Positions 16,830-25,043 are shown, counted from the stretch's first letter. The stretch is 64,000 bases of DNA from Streptomyces sp. NBC_01446 (GCF_026340095.1 NZ_JAPEPO010000001.1:4184501-4248500); one strand, 5' to 3'. Notes: a model not told the origin generated them from the letters alone. Numbers and translations are program-made.

Positions 16830-17648
16830 TCAGCTCTGAGGCAGCGTGTCTCCCTGCACGGCCTGGATGTCGAGCTCCACCTTCAGCGTCGTGCCGATCG
16901 CGGAGATGCCCGCCTGGACGACCTGGTTGTAGTTCATCGCGAAGTCCTCGCGCTTCAGCTCGGTCGTCGCCCGGAACGCCGCCCGGGTGCCGCCCCACGG
17001 GTCCGCGCCCGTGCCGAGGTAGCTGAGGTCCAGGTCCACGGGCCGTACGACGCCGTGCAGCGTCAGCTCGCCGTGCACCGTCCAGCGGTCGGACCCGGCC
17101 GGCTCCAGGCCGGTCGAGCGGAACGTGATCTCCGGAAACGTCTCGACGTCCAGGAAGTCGGGCGTCTTCAGGTGCCCGTCCCGCATGCCGTTGCCCGTGT
17201 CGATGGAGGACGCCTTGATGACCGCCTCCACCCGCGACTTCTCCACGTCCTGGGCGATCTCGATCCGGCCGCCGAACTCCGTGAACCGGCCGTGCACGCT
17301 CGAGATGCCGAGGTGCTGCGCGACCGCGCCCACCGAGGAGTGCGCCGGGTCGATCGTCCACGGTCCGGGCGGCGGCAGTTCCGCGCCGCCCTGCCGGGCG
17401 AGGACCACCGTGCCGACGTCGGCACGGCCGCTCGCCGTCACCATCGCCGTGGACGCCGTCGGCGCGTAACCGACCGCCGTCACGATCACCACGTACGGGC
17501 CCGGGGTCAGGGTCACCGCGTCGTGCACGGCCCCCTCGTCGTCGGCCTCGGCCCGCAGCACCTGCGCACCCGTCATGTCGGTCACCGTCACGACGGCGTG
17601 CGGCAGAGCCCATCCGTCCCTGGTACGGATCCGCGCGCTCAGTCCCAT
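16830..17648 (-). CDS. YceI family protein with N-terminal carboxypeptidase-regulatory-like domain
   Basis: 272 aa, two domains. Residues about 1-85 form a beta-sandwich of the carboxypeptidase-regulatory type (VTVTDMTGAQVLRAEADDEG … YVVIVTAVGYAPTAS). Residues about 95-270 are YceI (lipid-binding lipocalin-like barrel): WTIDPAHSSVGAVAQHLGIS, GRFTEFGG, HLKTPDFLDVETFPEITFRS, and the C-terminal ELDIQAV. There is no signal peptide. The N-terminal domain matches the repeats at the end of the transporter encoded immediately upstream (17881-20415), so the two proteins share an unusual domain and probably a pathway. YceI proteins bind polyisoprenoid-type lipids; the ligand here is unknown. Confidence 0.87.
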   Translation of the reverse strand: MGLSARIRTRDGWALPHAVVTVTDMTGAQVLRAEADDEGAVHDAVTLTPGPYVVIVTAVGYAPTASTAMVTASGRADVGTVVLARQGGAELPPPGPWTIDPAHSSVGAVAQHLGISSVHGRFTEFGGRIEIAQDVEKSRVEAVIKASSIDTGNGMRDGHLKTPDFLDVETFPEITFRSTGLEPAGSDRWTVHGELTLHGVVRPVDLDLSYLGTGADPWGGTRAAFRATTELKREDFAMNYNQVVQAGISAIGTTLKVELDIQAVQGDTLPQS

Positions 17649-17705
17649 GCTTCTCCCTTGCGCCGTATACCGGCGCCGCTCTCGCGGACGTGGTCGTCCG
17701 CCGCT

Positions 17706-17821
17706 GGGGCCCTCAATCGATGGCTGAGGCCCCTTGGTCGATGGCCCGTAAACGGGCCGGACCCCGGTCCGGTGGCGGCCGGCCGTCCCCTGCCGTAGTG
17801 CCGCCACCGGTTCCGGGGTCC
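17706..17821 (-). terminator. Cluster of three hairpins between the MarR-linked transporter and the YceI gene
   Basis: Three consecutive structures occupy the 232-bp gap. GGGGCC…GGCCCC (17706-17733, one bulge), GGCCCGT-AA-ACGGGCC (17743-17758), and a long compound stem pairing GGACCCCGG with CCGGGGTCC and GGTGGCGG with CCGCCACC (17759-17821). This is more than one simple terminator. It may partly uncouple the YceI gene from the transporter transcript. Confidence 0.65.
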
Positions 17822-17880
17822 TTTTCCCACTACCGGGCGGGGGCGCGTCTCCGCTCGAAGCGCGCCCCTGCCCGGGGTCG

Positions 17881-20415
17881 TCACTCGCCGGGGTGGGCGA
17901 GCGTGATGTCGTGGCCCTCGGCGCCGCCGCCGTTGACCGTCAGACCGGTGGCCACCGGCGGGTAGCCGGTCGCGATGACCGTGTACTCGCCGCTGTCCAG
18001 GTCGGTGAAGGCGTACGCGCCGTCGTGACCGGTCGTCGCCGTGGCGACCACGTTGCCCGCCGCGTCGACGAGCGTCACCCGCGCGTCGTTCAGCGGACCG
18101 CCCGCGGCCTGGACCACACCGGCGACCTGCGCACCGGAGTGCAGCCCGATCTCGACCCGGGTGACCCCGGTGCCGCCGACCTCGACGGGCAGCGCGAGCG
18201 GACGGTGTCCTGCCGCGGTGACCGCCACGGTCACCGCACCCGGGACCAGCTCGGCGAAGGTGAACTCGCCCTGCTCGCCGGAGAGCCCGGTGGCGAGGAC
18301 GTCACCGCGGACGTCGGTCACGATGACCATGGCGCCGGGAACCGGCAGCTTGCTGTCCACGGACTTCACGACGCCGCTCAGGCCGCTGGTGCCGCTGAGC
18401 AGGATGTCGTACGCGACCGGCTCCTCGCCGACGACGACCGTGGAGGCCTGCGGCTGGTAGCCGTCGGCCGAGGCGATCAGGACGTACGAACCCGCGCCGG
18501 GGGCGTCGAGCCCGTAGGCGCCGTCGCCCTGGGAGACCGCGCGGCCCAGCTGGCGTCCGCCGAGCGAGATCAGCGTGACCGCGGCCCGCGGGACCGGGGC
18601 GCTCTCGGAGCCGCGGACGAAGCCGCGGACCGGGGTGCCGCCACCGGTGGACGCCGTCGCCGGGACGCTGCCCGCCGTCGTGACGACCGCCTGGAGACGC
18701 TGGGTCGCGCCGTCCGAGGACGGCGCGGAGACCGCGCCCGCCATGGCCGGAACCAGCTCCTCCGCCTGGGGAGCGCCGGCACCCGCGACCGCGGGCACGT
18801 CGGCCTCGGCCTCGGCGGCCGGAACAGCCTGGGAGTTCGACGTACGCAGCGGAATCTCCTTGATGAACAGCGTGGCGATGAGCGCGAGCAGCGCGATCGG
18901 AGCGGCGATCAGGAAGACGTCCGCGATGCCGTGCCCGTACGAGCTCTCCATGATCGTGCGCAGCGGCGCGGGGAGCTTGTCCAGGTCCGGGATGGCGCCG
19001 CCGCCGGTGCCGCCGTGGCCCAGGGCGGCGCCCTTGGGACCGAGGTCGGTGAGGCCGTCCTTGACGTAGTGCGTGATGCGCGTGGCCATGATCGAACCGA
19101 GCGCCGAGACACCCATCGCACCACCGAGGGAGCGGAAGAAGGTGACCGTGGAGCTGGCCGAACCGATGTCCTCCGGAGCGACCTGGTTCTGGGTGCAGAG
19201 CACGAGGTTCTGCATCATCATGCCGATGCCGAGACCCATGAGCGCCATGAAGATGGCGACGTGCCAGTACGGGGTGTCGTAGCGGATCGTGCCGAGCAGG
19301 CCGAGGCCCGCCGTGATGAGCACGCCGCCGGAGACCAGCCACGCCTTCCACTTGCCGGTCTTGGTGATGACCTGGCCCGCGACGGTCGACGAGATGAACA
19401 GACCGCCGATCATCGGGATCGTCATGACACCGGACATCGTCGGCGACTTGCCGCGCGCCAGCTGGAAGTACTGCGAGAAGAACACGGTGCCCGTGAACAT
19501 CGCGACACCCACGAAGAGCGAGGCGATCGAGGCGAGCGTGATGGTGCGGTTGCGGAAGAGCCGCAGCGGGATGATCGGCTCCGCGGCCTTGGTCTCCACG
19601 AAGATGAAGATCAGCGCGAGGACGACGGCGCCGCCCACCATCGCGCCGGTCTGCCAGGAGAGCCAGTCGTACTTGTCGTCGGCGAAGGTCACCCACAGGA
19701 GCAGGGTGCAGACCGCGGCGGTGATGAAGAAGGCACCGGCCCAGTCGACCTTCACGTTGTCGCGCTTGACCGTGGGGAGCTTCAGCGTCTTCTGCAGGAC
19801 GATGAGCGCGATGATCGCGAACGGCACACCGACGTAGAAGCACCAGCGCCAGCCGAGCCACGAGGTGTCGGTGATGACACCGCCGAGCAGCGGGCCGCCG
19901 ACGGTGGCGACGGCGAAGGTCGCACCGAGGTAGCCGGAGTAACGGCCCCGCTCACGCGGGGAGATCATCGCGGCCATGACGATCTGCGCGAGGGCGGACA
20001 GACCGCCGACGCCGATGCCCTGCACCACGCGGCAGGCGATCAGCATGGTCGGGCTCTGCGAGAGGCCGGCCACGACCGAGCCGCCCACGTAGATGATCAG
20101 AGCTATCTGTACGAGCGCCTTCTTGCTGAAGATGTCGGCGAGCTTGCCCCACAGGGGCGTCGTCGCGGTCATCGCGAGCAGCGAGGCGGTGACGACCCAG
20201 GTGTAGGCGGACTGGCCGCCGCCCAGGTCGCCGACGATCTCGGGAAGCGCGTTGGTGACGATCGTCGACGACAGGATCGCGACGAACATGCCGAGCAGCA
20301 GCCCGGACAGCGCCTCCATGATCTGCTTGTGTGTCATCGGAGCGCCGCTGCCGGGGGCTGCGCCTCCATGCTTGGCGTGGCTGCCCCGCACACCTGCCGG
20401 TGTGGTTGTTGCCAT
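17881..20415 (-). CDS. DHA2-type MFS multidrug transporter with three C-terminal carboxypeptidase-regulatory-like repeats
   Basis: 844 aa. Residues about 1-515 are a 14-TM EmrB/QacA transporter with motif A-like GKLADIFSKKALVQ, motif C-like GVGGLSALAQIV and GGPLLGGVITD. After a linker of about 80 Ala/Pro-rich residues come three beta-sandwich repeats (about 605-690, 690-765, 765-840), each with a GxVxxxxxxPVPGAxVxVTD-like start and DGxYxFxxLxxGxYTVxxxAxGY-like end. The ATG at 20415 has AAGGAA upstream. A MarR gene precedes it by 13 bp, so they form an operon. Efflux substrate and the role of the soluble tail are unknown; the tail is likely extracytoplasmic or at the membrane surface. Confidence 0.9.
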   Translation of the reverse strand: MATTTPAGVRGSHAKHGGAAPGSGAPMTHKQIMEALSGLLLGMFVAILSSTIVTNALPEIVGDLGGGQSAYTWVVTASLLAMTATTPLWGKLADIFSKKALVQIALIIYVGGSVVAGLSQSPTMLIACRVVQGIGVGGLSALAQIVMAAMISPRERGRYSGYLGATFAVATVGGPLLGGVITDTSWLGWRWCFYVGVPFAIIALIVLQKTLKLPTVKRDNVKVDWAGAFFITAAVCTLLLWVTFADDKYDWLSWQTGAMVGGAVVLALIFIFVETKAAEPIIPLRLFRNRTITLASIASLFVGVAMFTGTVFFSQYFQLARGKSPTMSGVMTIPMIGGLFISSTVAGQVITKTGKWKAWLVSGGVLITAGLGLLGTIRYDTPYWHVAIFMALMGLGIGMMMQNLVLCTQNQVAPEDIGSASSTVTFFRSLGGAMGVSALGSIMATRITHYVKDGLTDLGPKGAALGHGGTGGGAIPDLDKLPAPLRTIMESSYGHGIADVFLIAAPIALLALIATLFIKEIPLRTSNSQAVPAAEAEADVPAVAGAGAPQAEELVPAMAGAVSAPSSDGATQRLQAVVTTAGSVPATASTGGGTPVRGFVRGSESAPVPRAAVTLISLGGRQLGRAVSQGDGAYGLDAPGAGSYVLIASADGYQPQASTVVVGEEPVAYDILLSGTSGLSGVVKSVDSKLPVPGAMVIVTDVRGDVLATGLSGEQGEFTFAELVPGAVTVAVTAAGHRPLALPVEVGGTGVTRVEIGLHSGAQVAGVVQAAGGPLNDARVTLVDAAGNVVATATTGHDGAYAFTDLDSGEYTVIATGYPPVATGLTVNGGGAEGHDITLAHPGE

Positions 20416-20428
20416 GGGGTTCCTTTAC

Positions 20429-20923
20429 TTAAGCGGGTGTACGGGTGGTCTCTTCGGTGGCGTCCGGAAGTGCCTGCACGAGCCCCGGGGTGTACCGGCA
20501 GTCGCCGAAGCTGTCGCGGAGCCGGCTCATCATCGCGATCAGCTGCCCGACCTCGTCGTCGGACCAGTCGCTCAACCGGTAGGCGAGCAGTTCGGTCGAA
20601 CGCTCGGAGAGCAGTTCGATCTGCTTCAGGCCCTGATCGGTAAGGCTGAGGATGCGGGAGCGCTTGTCTGCGGGGTCGGGCGACCGGTCGATCCAGCCAC
20701 GGTCGGCGACGTGCGCCACGTGGCGGCTGGTCACGGACATGTCGACGGCGAGCAGTTCCGCCAGGCGGCTCATCCGCATCTCGCCGTACCGGCCGAGGAG
20801 CATGAGAACCGCGGCCGAACCGGCCGGACAGTCGTGCGGCAGGGACCGCTGGAGGTCTCGTTTGACGGCACCGAAGGCACTGAACTGTCGGGCGAGCTCT
20901 TCGTACTGACTCTGCTCCGCCAC
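20429..20923 (-). CDS. MarR-family transcriptional regulator
   Basis: 164 aa. The winged helix is clear: RMSRLAELLAVDMSVTSRHVAHVADRGWIDRSPDPADKRSRILSLTDQG contains the recognition helix and the wing with its DKR motif. GTG start at 20923 with AGGAGG upstream. The transporter gene follows 13 bp downstream, and two TTGC-N5-GCAA boxes sit just upstream of this gene, a layout typical of autoregulation in which a bound drug releases the repressor. That mechanism is inference from family behaviour. Confidence 0.92.
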   Translation of the reverse strand: MAEQSQYEELARQFSAFGAVKRDLQRSLPHDCPAGSAAVLMLLGRYGEMRMSRLAELLAVDMSVTSRHVAHVADRGWIDRSPDPADKRSRILSLTDQGLKQIELLSERSTELLAYRLSDWSDDEVGQLIAMMSRLRDSFGDCRYTPGLVQALPDATEETTRTPA

Positions 20924-20940
20924 GGCACCTCCTACTTTCG

Positions 20941-20982
20941 TTGCTTAGGGCAACCATAGAGACAGTTGGTTGCCGCAGGCAA
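20941..20982. promoter_or_regulatory. Paired MarR-type operator boxes
   Basis: Two 13-bp palindromic boxes, TTGCTTAGGGCAA (20941-20953) and TTGCCGCAGGCAA (20970-20982), each TTGC-N5-GCAA, centred 29 bp apart and starting 18 bp upstream of the marR start codon. On the minus strand the distal box contains TTGCCT, which could be the -35 of the marR promoter, so bound repressor would block RNA polymerase. Confidence 0.8.
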
Positions 20983-21097
20983 ACTAAAAGGGGTGTACGA
21001 GCCTAAAAACCCGGTAAAGGGGAGGGGTTGCACATGTAAAGTCGCAGCTCAGCACGGGTATGGCATTGCCCGCACGTATTCGCTAGGGTCCTTCCCC

Positions 21098-21307
21098 ATG
21101 GCACACAACCCCCAGGGCCCGGCCCCCGAAGGCAACTACGACCCCGCGGGGAGCACCCAGATGTTCCGCGCCTTCGTCGACGAACCGGCCGCGCAGACGC
21201 GCCAGCAGGCCGCCCCGGCGAAGTCGGGACCCGGCGCGGGTCTGATCATCGGCATCGTGCTCGCCGTCGTCATCGTGGCCGGCGTGGCCTGGCTGGCCCT
21301 CAAATAG
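21098..21307 (+). CDS. Small single-pass membrane protein, unknown function
   Basis: 69 aa. A polar N-terminus (MAHNPQGPAPEGNYDPAGSTQMF) is followed by one TM helix, GLIIGIVLAVVIVAGVAWLAL, ending in K. The predicted topology is N-in or tail-anchored. A TAGGGT hexamer ends 9 nt before the ATG, suggesting a near-leaderless transcript. No recognised domain. It is divergent from the MarR operon. Confidence 0.75.
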   Translation: MAHNPQGPAPEGNYDPAGSTQMFRAFVDEPAAQTRQQAAPAKSGPGAGLIIGIVLAVVIVAGVAWLALK

Positions 21308-21313
21308 GTCGCT

Positions 21314-21335
21314 GCGGCTCTCGCCGGAGAGCCGC
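21314..21335 (+). terminator. Hairpin followed by repeated CCGGAGAGC units
   Basis: 9-bp stem GCGGCTCTC/GAGAGCCGC with loop GCCG just after the small membrane protein. The unit CCGGAGAGC recurs at about 21325, 21350 and 21376, so this gap contains three related copies of half the stem. Confidence 0.65.
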
Positions 21336-21385
21336 CCCCTTCCCTTCACCGGAGAGCCGCTCACCTCCCGTTACCGGAGAGCGGC

Positions 21386-22210
21386 TCACTTCCATTTGAC
21401 GGAGACGTCCCGCGTCTCCACGTGCATGCCGAGCGGCACCCGCCAGGCGTCGACGCACACCGTCCAGGTCTTCTTCTTCCGCTTCCCCGCGCCGATCGGC
21501 ACGGGGAGGTCCTGGGTGGACTCGACGGTGGCCCAGTCGATGCCGAGCGCGCCGATGATGTGCGTCCCGAACGTCACGGTGCCCGAACGCACCGCGGCAC
21601 CACCGGTGTTGACCATGTCCAGGGTCACGTCCTCGCACCACCGCTTGTCCGCGGCCTTGCGCTCCGGGTCCCCGACCTTCAAGGCGGCGGGCCCGCTCGG
21701 GGTGCCGGTGCCGGGGGCGGACGGCGTGGTCGTCGCCCCGCCGCCGGAGCCACTACTTCCGGAGCCACTACTGCCGGAGCCACTGCCGTCGGACCCGCCC
21801 GCGCCGGTGGACGGCTGCCCGGACCCGTCGGGTCCTGATGCTTCGGGTGTCCCGGAGCCACTGCCCGTACGTGCCTCTGCTCCAGCCCCGGCGCCCGCAT
21901 CCCCCGAACTGCCGCTTTCACCGGTGGACTTGTCGCCGCCGCCACCATCTTCGCCGCCGCCCGTCCCGGACCCCGACGGGCCCGGTGGCCCCGAGGCGGC
22001 CCCGTCCAGCGGCACCAGCTCCACGTCACCGGTCGGCGCCACCGTGCGTCCCGGCGTCCTGTCGGGTGTGGCACCGGCCGCGCCGACCGCCACATAACCG
22101 TCCCCGCCGCCGGAACTCCCGCACGCCGCAAGGAGACCGCCCAGGCAGACGACGGCCGCCGTCGCGCCCGTCAGGGCGCCTCGGCGGCCGCGTATCGATC
22201 CTCGTCGCAT
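21386..22210 (-). CDS. Putative lipoprotein with Ser/Gly-rich linker
   Basis: 274 aa. A signal peptide ends in the lipobox LLAAC (Cys30), predicting lipid anchoring. Residues about 60-175 are low-complexity Ser/Gly/Thr/Pro, including tandem GSGSS units. The folded C-terminal domain of about 90 aa (VGDPERKAADKRWCEDVTLDMVNTGG … VKWK) has two Cys and a beta-rich pattern resembling a CARDB/Ig-like fold; no named family is recognised with confidence. Probably an extracytoplasmic protein tethered through a flexible stalk. It is transcribed toward the small membrane protein (convergent). Confidence 0.8.
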   Translation of the reverse strand: MRRGSIRGRRGALTGATAAVVCLGGLLAACGSSGGGDGYVAVGAAGATPDRTPGRTVAPTGDVELVPLDGAASGPPGPSGSGTGGGEDGGGGDKSTGESGSSGDAGAGAGAEARTGSGSGTPEASGPDGSGQPSTGAGGSDGSGSGSSGSGSSGSGGGATTTPSAPGTGTPSGPAALKVGDPERKAADKRWCEDVTLDMVNTGGAAVRSGTVTFGTHIIGALGIDWATVESTQDLPVPIGAGKRKKKTWTVCVDAWRVPLGMHVETRDVSVKWK

Positions 22211-22279
22211 CGCGCCAGTGTGTCTGACGGTCCGTCAATTCGGAACCCCGTCAACGGCACCGGCGCCGCGTACGGTGCC

Positions 22280-23140
22280 TCAGTCGGCGATGAGGCCTTC
22301 CCTGAGCTGCGACAGGGTCCGCGTGAGCAGGCGCGACACATGCATCTGCGAGATGCCGACCTCCTCGCCGATCTGCGACTGCGTCATGTTCGCGAAGAAG
22401 CGCAGCATGATGATGCGGCGCTCGCGCGGCGGAAGCTTGGCGAGCAGTGGCTTGAGCGACTCGCGGTACTCCACGCCCTCCAGGGCCGTGTCCTCGTAGC
22501 CGAGGCGGTCCGCGAGCGAGCCCTCGCCGCCGTCGTCCTCGGGCGCCGGGGAGTCGAGGGAGGAGGCGGTGTAGGCGTTGCCCACCGCGAGCCCGTCGAC
22601 CACGTCGTCCTCGGAGACGCCGAGCACCACGGCCAGCTCGGGCACGGTCGGCGAGCGGTCCAGCTTCTGGGCCAGCTCGTCGCTCGCCTTGGTCAGCGCG
22701 AGCCGCAGCTCCTGGAGGCGCCGGGGCACCCGCACCGACCAGGACGTGTCGCGGAAGAAGCGCTTGATCTCGCCGACGACGGTCGGCATCGCGAACGTCG
22801 GGAATTCCACGCCGCGTTCGCAGTCGAAGCGGTCGATCGCCTTGATCAGGCCGATCGTGCCGACCTGGACGATGTCCTCCATCGGCTCGTTACGGCTGCG
22901 GAAGCGCGCCGCCGCGTACCGGACCAGCGGGAGGTTCAGCTCGATGAGGGTGTCCCGCACGTAGGCACGCTCGGGGCTGTTCTCGTCGAGTGCGGCGAGC
23001 CGCAGGAAGAGGGAGCGGGACAGGGTGCGGGTGTCGATGGCTTCGGAAGCCCCGGATACAGGCGAGCTGTGAAGCACGTCGGGCGCGGACGCGCTCTTGC
23101 TGAGCGTGAGCACCTTCGAGCTGCCCTGGTCTGCGGACAT
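22280..23140 (-). CDS. sigN: SigB/SigF-family alternative sigma factor (SigN-like)
   Basis: 286 aa. It has regions 2 to 4: LVRYAAARFRSRNEPMEDIVQVGTIGLIKAIDRFD (region 2.1-2.2), RGVEFPTFAMPTVVGEIKRFFRD (2.3-2.4), region 3, and LPPRERRIIMLRFFANMTQSQIGEEVGISQMHVSRLL (4.2 helix-turn-helix). A paralogue (SigF) lies directly downstream in the genome in the same orientation. In S. coelicolor the adjacent pair sigN-sigF has this order, which supports the name. The ATG at 23140 has GGGGG upstream. Roles known for the family are stress and development. The upstream gap carries repeated CATGTCG motifs. Confidence 0.88.
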   Translation of the reverse strand: MSADQGSSKVLTLSKSASAPDVLHSSPVSGASEAIDTRTLSRSLFLRLAALDENSPERAYVRDTLIELNLPLVRYAAARFRSRNEPMEDIVQVGTIGLIKAIDRFDCERGVEFPTFAMPTVVGEIKRFFRDTSWSVRVPRRLQELRLALTKASDELAQKLDRSPTVPELAVVLGVSEDDVVDGLAVGNAYTASSLDSPAPEDDGGEGSLADRLGYEDTALEGVEYRESLKPLLAKLPPRERRIIMLRFFANMTQSQIGEEVGISQMHVSRLLTRTLSQLREGLIAD

Positions 23141-23251
23141 GCCACCCCCTTGAGGTCGCGGACGGTCGCGGCGGGCGCTCCCGTCTGGAAGGAACGCAGC
23201 CTCCACCTGAATACCGGAGGCGGGGCCGCGGCAAACGCGGTTCCAGCAGAA

Positions 23252-23292
23252 TGTCACATGTCGGCAACACGCTGTAGTGACATGTCGACATG
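23252..23292. promoter_or_regulatory. Repeated ACATGTCG motifs with a 12-bp palindrome upstream of sigN
   Basis: TGTCACATGTCGG (23252-23264) and GTGACATGTCGACATG (23278-23292 region) share ACATGTCG, and CATGTCGACATG (23281-23292) is a perfect palindrome. TGTCAC and GTGACA also form an inverted pair. The cluster lies 110-150 bp before the sigN start and is a plausible binding site for a developmental regulator; which one cannot be told. Confidence 0.5.
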
Positions 23293-23386
23293 GATGGGGT
23301 GAATCGGTGCAGGAAAAGGGGGGTGTGGCGGGGAACTGACGTATTTCGGCGGGGAAGTGCCGGGAAGGGCACTCCACCCGTTCCGG

Positions 23387-24238
23387 TTACGCTTCGATCC
23401 TGTTTGCGGATCTGAGCCGCGCGAAGCTCCTGGCCAGCAGTCTTGACACGTGCATCTGGGAAACGCCCAATTCCGCGCTGATCTGTGACTGCGTCAGATT
23501 GCTGTAATAGCGCAGCAGCAGGATCCGCTGCTCACGCTCAGGCAGCTGAACGAGCAGATGCCGTACGAGATCGCGGTGTTCGACGCCGTCGAGCTCCGGG
23601 TCCTCGTAGCCGAGCCGGTCGAGCAGGCCTGGCATCCCGTCGCCCTCCTGGGCCGCCTCCAGCGAGGTCGCGTGGTACGAGCGCCCGGCCTCGATGCACG
23701 CCAGAACCTCGTCCTCGGCGATGCGCAGGCGCCCGGCGATCTCCGCGGTGGTGGGGGTGCGCCCGAACGCCGTGGTGAGGTCCTCGGTCGCGCCGGTCAC
23801 CTGCACCCACAACTCATGGAGCCGGCGCGGCACGTGGACCGTGCGCACGTTGTCGCGGAAGTAGCGCTTGATCTCGCCGACGACGGTCGGCATCGCGAAC
23901 GTCGGGAACTGCACGCCCCGCTCGGGGTCGAAGCGGTCGATCGCGTTGATGAGCCCGATCGTGCCGACCTGGACGACGTCCTCCATCGGTTCGTTGCGGC
24001 TGCGGAAGCGGGCCGCCGCGTAGCGCACGAGCGGGAGGTTGGCCTCGATGAGGGCGGCGCGCACCCTGGTGTGCTCGGGAGTCCCCGGCAGCAGGTCTTT
24101 GAGCTGGGCGAAGAGGACCTGGGTGAGCGCGCGGGTGTCGGCGCCCCGGCTCTTCGCGGGCGGTGCTTGGGGCGCTGTACTGGCCGGCACGGTCAACGCC
24201 ACCTCTGTCTCTGTCAGCTCCGTCAACTCATCCGTCAA
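23387..24238 (-). CDS. sigF: SigF-like sporulation/stress sigma factor
   Basis: 283 aa. The region 2 core is nearly identical to the SigN paralogue (RFRSRNEPMEDVVQVGTIGL), with IKRYFRDNVRTVHVPRRLHELW in regions 2.4-3.0 and SQISAELGVSQMHVSRLLARSF in region 4.2. The position beside sigN matches the S. coelicolor pair. SigF acts in late spore maturation in that species (established for the orthologue). Start choice is uncertain: TTG at 24238 lacks a ribosome site, and the GTG at 24190, with GAGG about 11 nt upstream, gives 267 aa and may be the true start. The N-terminal 45 residues are low-complexity. Confidence 0.88.
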   Translation of the reverse strand: MTDELTELTETEVALTVPASTAPQAPPAKSRGADTRALTQVLFAQLKDLLPGTPEHTRVRAALIEANLPLVRYAAARFRSRNEPMEDVVQVGTIGLINAIDRFDPERGVQFPTFAMPTVVGEIKRYFRDNVRTVHVPRRLHELWVQVTGATEDLTTAFGRTPTTAEIAGRLRIAEDEVLACIEAGRSYHATSLEAAQEGDGMPGLLDRLGYEDPELDGVEHRDLVRHLLVQLPEREQRILLLRYYSNLTQSQISAELGVSQMHVSRLLARSFARLRSANRIEA

Positions 24239-24329
24239 AAGCGGTCATAGCATCACAAGACAGGTGCACTGTGTGCAAGCACCGCATAACCACGTGTTGA
24301 AGGGCAAGTTGAGGCATAAGGCGCAGAAA

Positions 24330-24356
24330 GGCCCTTCACCGTTCCGGTGAAGGGCC
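24330..24356. terminator. Bidirectional terminator between sigF promoter region and Dabb gene
   Basis: Perfect 11-bp stem GGCCCTTCACC/GGTGAAGGGCC with loop GTTCC, flanked by AAA and TTT-like ends. It lies 20 nt beyond the Dabb gene stop and so terminates that gene on the minus strand. Confidence 0.85.
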
Positions 24357-24375
24357 GCTTTGCCGTGCGATTCGC

Positions 24376-24669
24376 TCAGAACTCGTAGTCCGCGATCACC
24401 CACGTGGCGAACTCGCGCCACTGCGCGACGCCCGCCTGGTGCGCCGGGTGCTCGATGTACCGCTTGAGCGCATCGGTGTCCTCGACCGCCGAGTTGATGG
24501 CGAAGTCGTACGCGATGGGGCGGTCGGTGATGTTCCAGTCGCACTCCCAGAACGTCAGTTCCGGGATCTGCCCGCCGAGCGCACGGAAGGCCTTGACGCC
24601 CTCGACGACGCGAGGCTCGTCGCGCTCGACGCCCTCGTTGAGCTTGAAGAGGACCAGATGGCGGATCAC
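24376..24669 (-). CDS. Dabb-family (stress-responsive A/B barrel) protein
   Basis: 97 aa. A single Dabb ferredoxin-like domain: IRHLVLFKLNEGV at the start, FWECDWNITDRPIAYDFAINSAVEDTDALKRYIEHPAHQ in the middle, with the usual HPxHQ segment. GTG at 24669 is preferred over the one at 24675 because AGGAG is then 5 nt upstream. Family members are small dimers linked to stress or to polyketide cyclisation; the role here is unknown. Confidence 0.85.
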   Translation of the reverse strand: MIRHLVLFKLNEGVERDEPRVVEGVKAFRALGGQIPELTFWECDWNITDRPIAYDFAINSAVEDTDALKRYIEHPAHQAGVAQWREFATWVIADYEF

Positions 24670-24700
24670 GGGCACTCCTTGCAGACGCTGACGAGGTAGC

Positions 24701-24877
24701 TCAGTTCCCGCCGCCGTTGACGACCCAGGTCATGAAGTCGCCGATGCTCTGAGCAGCGGTCGAGACGCCCTCGAAGCCTATCTGGACGTAGTCCGCGGCC
24801 TTGGCCGGGTCCGTGATGATCACGTAGAGAACGAACACGACGACGACGAAGAGACCTATTTTTTTCGTCTGCACCAC
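24701..24877 (-). CDS. Small conserved-looking membrane protein, unknown function
   Basis: 58 aa from tandem GTG codons (24877 or 24874), with GGAGG 7 nt upstream. One TM helix, IGLFVVVVFVLYVIITDPA, lies near the N-terminus, followed by an amphipathic segment (DYVQIGFEGVSTAAQSIGDFMTWVVNGGGN). The codons after the start include a run of seven A residues, unusual in this GC-rich genome and a potential slippage site. No family recognised. It lies between the Dabb gene and tRNA-Ser(CGA). Confidence 0.78.
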   Translation of the reverse strand: MVQTKKIGLFVVVVFVLYVIITDPAKAADYVQIGFEGVSTAAQSIGDFMTWVVNGGGN

Positions 24878-25043
24878 GCTCTGGCCTCCCCGTGCCCGTG
24901 TCCCGTGTGACCCCTGTTGCCGGGCGTGAGTGTATCCCGGACGTCTGTTCAGCTGGTTATCCGGTTTTTCCCGCCAACGGCCCGGCGGGCGGGGCGTTTT
25001 GCCCGATCGGTCTGCGTGCGGCTGGACATGGGCGGACATGCAG

